A program made the translations under genes and the position numbers. DNA of 8,438 nt from Pseudomonadota bacterium (GTDB lineage Bacteria > Pseudomonadota > Gammaproteobacteria > Acidithiobacillales > Acidithiobacillaceae): the NCBI GenBank assembly GCA_021839095.1, contig JAKCBU010000032.1, forward strand, positions 1-8,438, in the 5' to 3' direction. The first letter of the stretch is position 1. Every line of letters starts with the position of its first letter. The notes under the pieces were generated by a model. That model was not told the DNA's origin and did no database searches. It saw only the letters and a list, made by a program, of their open reading frames with translations. Below are positions 7,964 to 8,438 of the stretch, in pieces.

Positions 7964-8070
7964 CCGCGGCGTCCGGGGGTGTGTTTCACGTGGAACAGGA
8001 GGTGTTCTCATTGCCGGACTATTGGAAATCGGAGTCGCCATGGATCGCCAGCGCACGTCTTTCCCACTGA
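7960..8070 (+). CDS. Possible 36-residue ORF coupled to rsmB (doubtful)
   Basis: A short frame starts with an ATG overlapping the rsmB stop (ATGA) and ends in TGA at 8068-8070, 31 bases into the kinase gene in another frame. Its product has one Cys-free, unremarkable sequence (start MTAASGGVFHVEQEVF) and resembles nothing I know. The parS-like palindrome lies inside it, which alone would explain part of the sequence. It could be a reinitiation relay that delivers ribosomes to the kinase start, but a chance frame is as likely. Confidence 0.15.
   Translation: MTAASGGVFHVEQEVFSLPDYWKSESPWIASARLSH
7982..7997. other. Probable parS site (ParB-binding centromere-like palindrome)
   Basis: The 16-mer TGTTTCACGTGGAACA reads as two half-sites around CACGTG. 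TGTTTCAC is the half-site of the Bacillus-type parS (TGTTTCACGTGAAACA), and GTGGAACA is the half-site of the Pseudomonas-type parS (TGTTCCACGTGGAACA). It differs from each perfect palindrome at one base and fits the general form TGTTYCACGTGRAACA fully. ParB (Spo0J) binds such sites as a CTP-dependent clamp and slides outward; with ParA it segregates the chromosome origin. The site lies in the gap between rsmB and the kinase, as expected for a non-coding element. No parA or parB is in the window, so the link is inferred from the sequence match and the origin-proximal gene order. Confidence 0.87.
8031..8034 (+). promoter_or_regulatory. Ribosome binding site for the sensor kinase
   Basis: GGAG stands 5 bases before the ATG at 8040-8042. 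It favours this ATG over the in-frame TTG at 8022, which has no comparable site. Confidence 0.6.
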
Positions 8071-8438
8071 AACACTGGTTGCGTGCGCTCAGCACCGGCA
8101 CCATGACGGAACGGCAACGAACGGGGCCACGCTGGAGCGCGGGACTTCTGCTGGCGGCCATCGTCGTCTTTCTGGGGGTCGATTTTTTTACCAGCGCCGA
8201 GGGGCCGCTGAGCCATTATTTTGTGCCCATGCTGGTGATTTCCGCGGGTATCGTCCTTTTTCTGCTCATTCTGGTGCTGATGTCGGTGGTGGCGTTGCTG
8301 CTGCGTCTCCGGCGTGGAGAGGTGGGCAGTCAACTCGCTACGCGCTTGGTGGTGATCATCGCCCTGCTCAGTTTTCTGCCGGCCGCCATCGTCTTCGGTT
8401 TTTCCTGGCAGTATCTGAACCGGGGGGTGGATTCGTGG
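8040..8438 (+). CDS. NtrY-like membrane sensor histidine kinase, N-terminal part
   Basis: The first 133 residues are present and the frame is open at the window edge. Three hydrophobic segments are seen at about 33-50, 61-89 and 102-121, separated by a short polar loop and by LRLRRGEVGSQLATRL. The third segment and what follows (LLSFLPAAIVFGFSWQYLNRGVDSW) closely resemble the NtrY family, where a similar phrase ending in GIDSWF precedes the periplasmic sensor, HAMP, PAS and kinase domains. None of those later domains lies in the window, so the kinase activity is inferred. NtrY proteins partner with the response regulator NtrX; an ntrX gene, and in some species trkA, would be expected just downstream. 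Several beta- and gammaproteobacteria have ntrY shortly after rsmB, which supports the call. The start is chosen from the GGAG site. Confidence 0.8.
   Translation, partial: MDRQRTSFPLKHWLRALSTGTMTERQRTGPRWSAGLLLAAIVVFLGVDFFTSAEGPLSHYFVPMLVISAGIVLFLLILVLMSVVALLLRLRRGEVGSQLATRLVVIIALLSFLPAAIVFGFSWQYLNRGVDSW

Overview
The window is a gene-dense, GC-rich stretch of a proteobacterial chromosome. Eight protein-coding genes lie in two divergent units. I recognise all eight families; two genes run off the window edges. No tRNA, rRNA, CRISPR array, insertion sequence or prophage gene is visible. Gene content and order match a conserved beta/gammaproteobacterial block (def-fmt-rsmB facing dprA-smg and relatives). 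A sulphur- or iron-oxidising Acidithiobacillus-like lineage is possible, but that is a guess from GC content and gene order; I could not compare genomes.

Leftward unit (minus strand, 5121 down to 1): a secreted LysM protein resembling the type IV pilus secretin-associated protein TsaP, then dprA (single-stranded DNA handling in natural transformation), smg (DUF494), and topA (DNA topoisomerase I). The LysM and dprA genes overlap in a GTGA. smg begins 9 bases after dprA ends, and topA begins 3 bases after smg ends. The four are almost certainly cotranscribed. topA shows catalytic Tyr308, four cysteine-rich zinc-ribbon motifs and a long Lys/Ala/Thr/Pro tail, and is still open at the edge.

Rightward unit (plus strand, 5207 to 8438): def (peptide deformylase), fmt (methionyl-tRNA formyltransferase), rsmB (16S rRNA m5C967 methyltransferase) and the start of an NtrY-like membrane sensor kinase. 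def and fmt overlap by 8 bases and fmt and rsmB share an ATGA. Fmt formylates initiator Met-tRNA and Def removes the formyl group from new proteins, while RsmB modifies the ribosome, so the unit serves translation initiation and ribosome maturation. The only true intergenic gaps are the 85-base divergent region (5122-5206) and the 76-base gap after rsmB.

The most notable non-coding signal is at 7982-7997 in the rsmB-kinase gap: TGTTTCACGTGGAACA, which fits the ParB-binding parS consensus. In Pseudomonas the def-fmt-rsmB block lies close to oriC, where parS sites cluster. I infer that this locus is origin-proximal and takes part in ParABS chromosome segregation. The second notable point is evolutionary: full-length topA occupies the slot that holds the small zinc-finger gene yrdD in E. 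coli.
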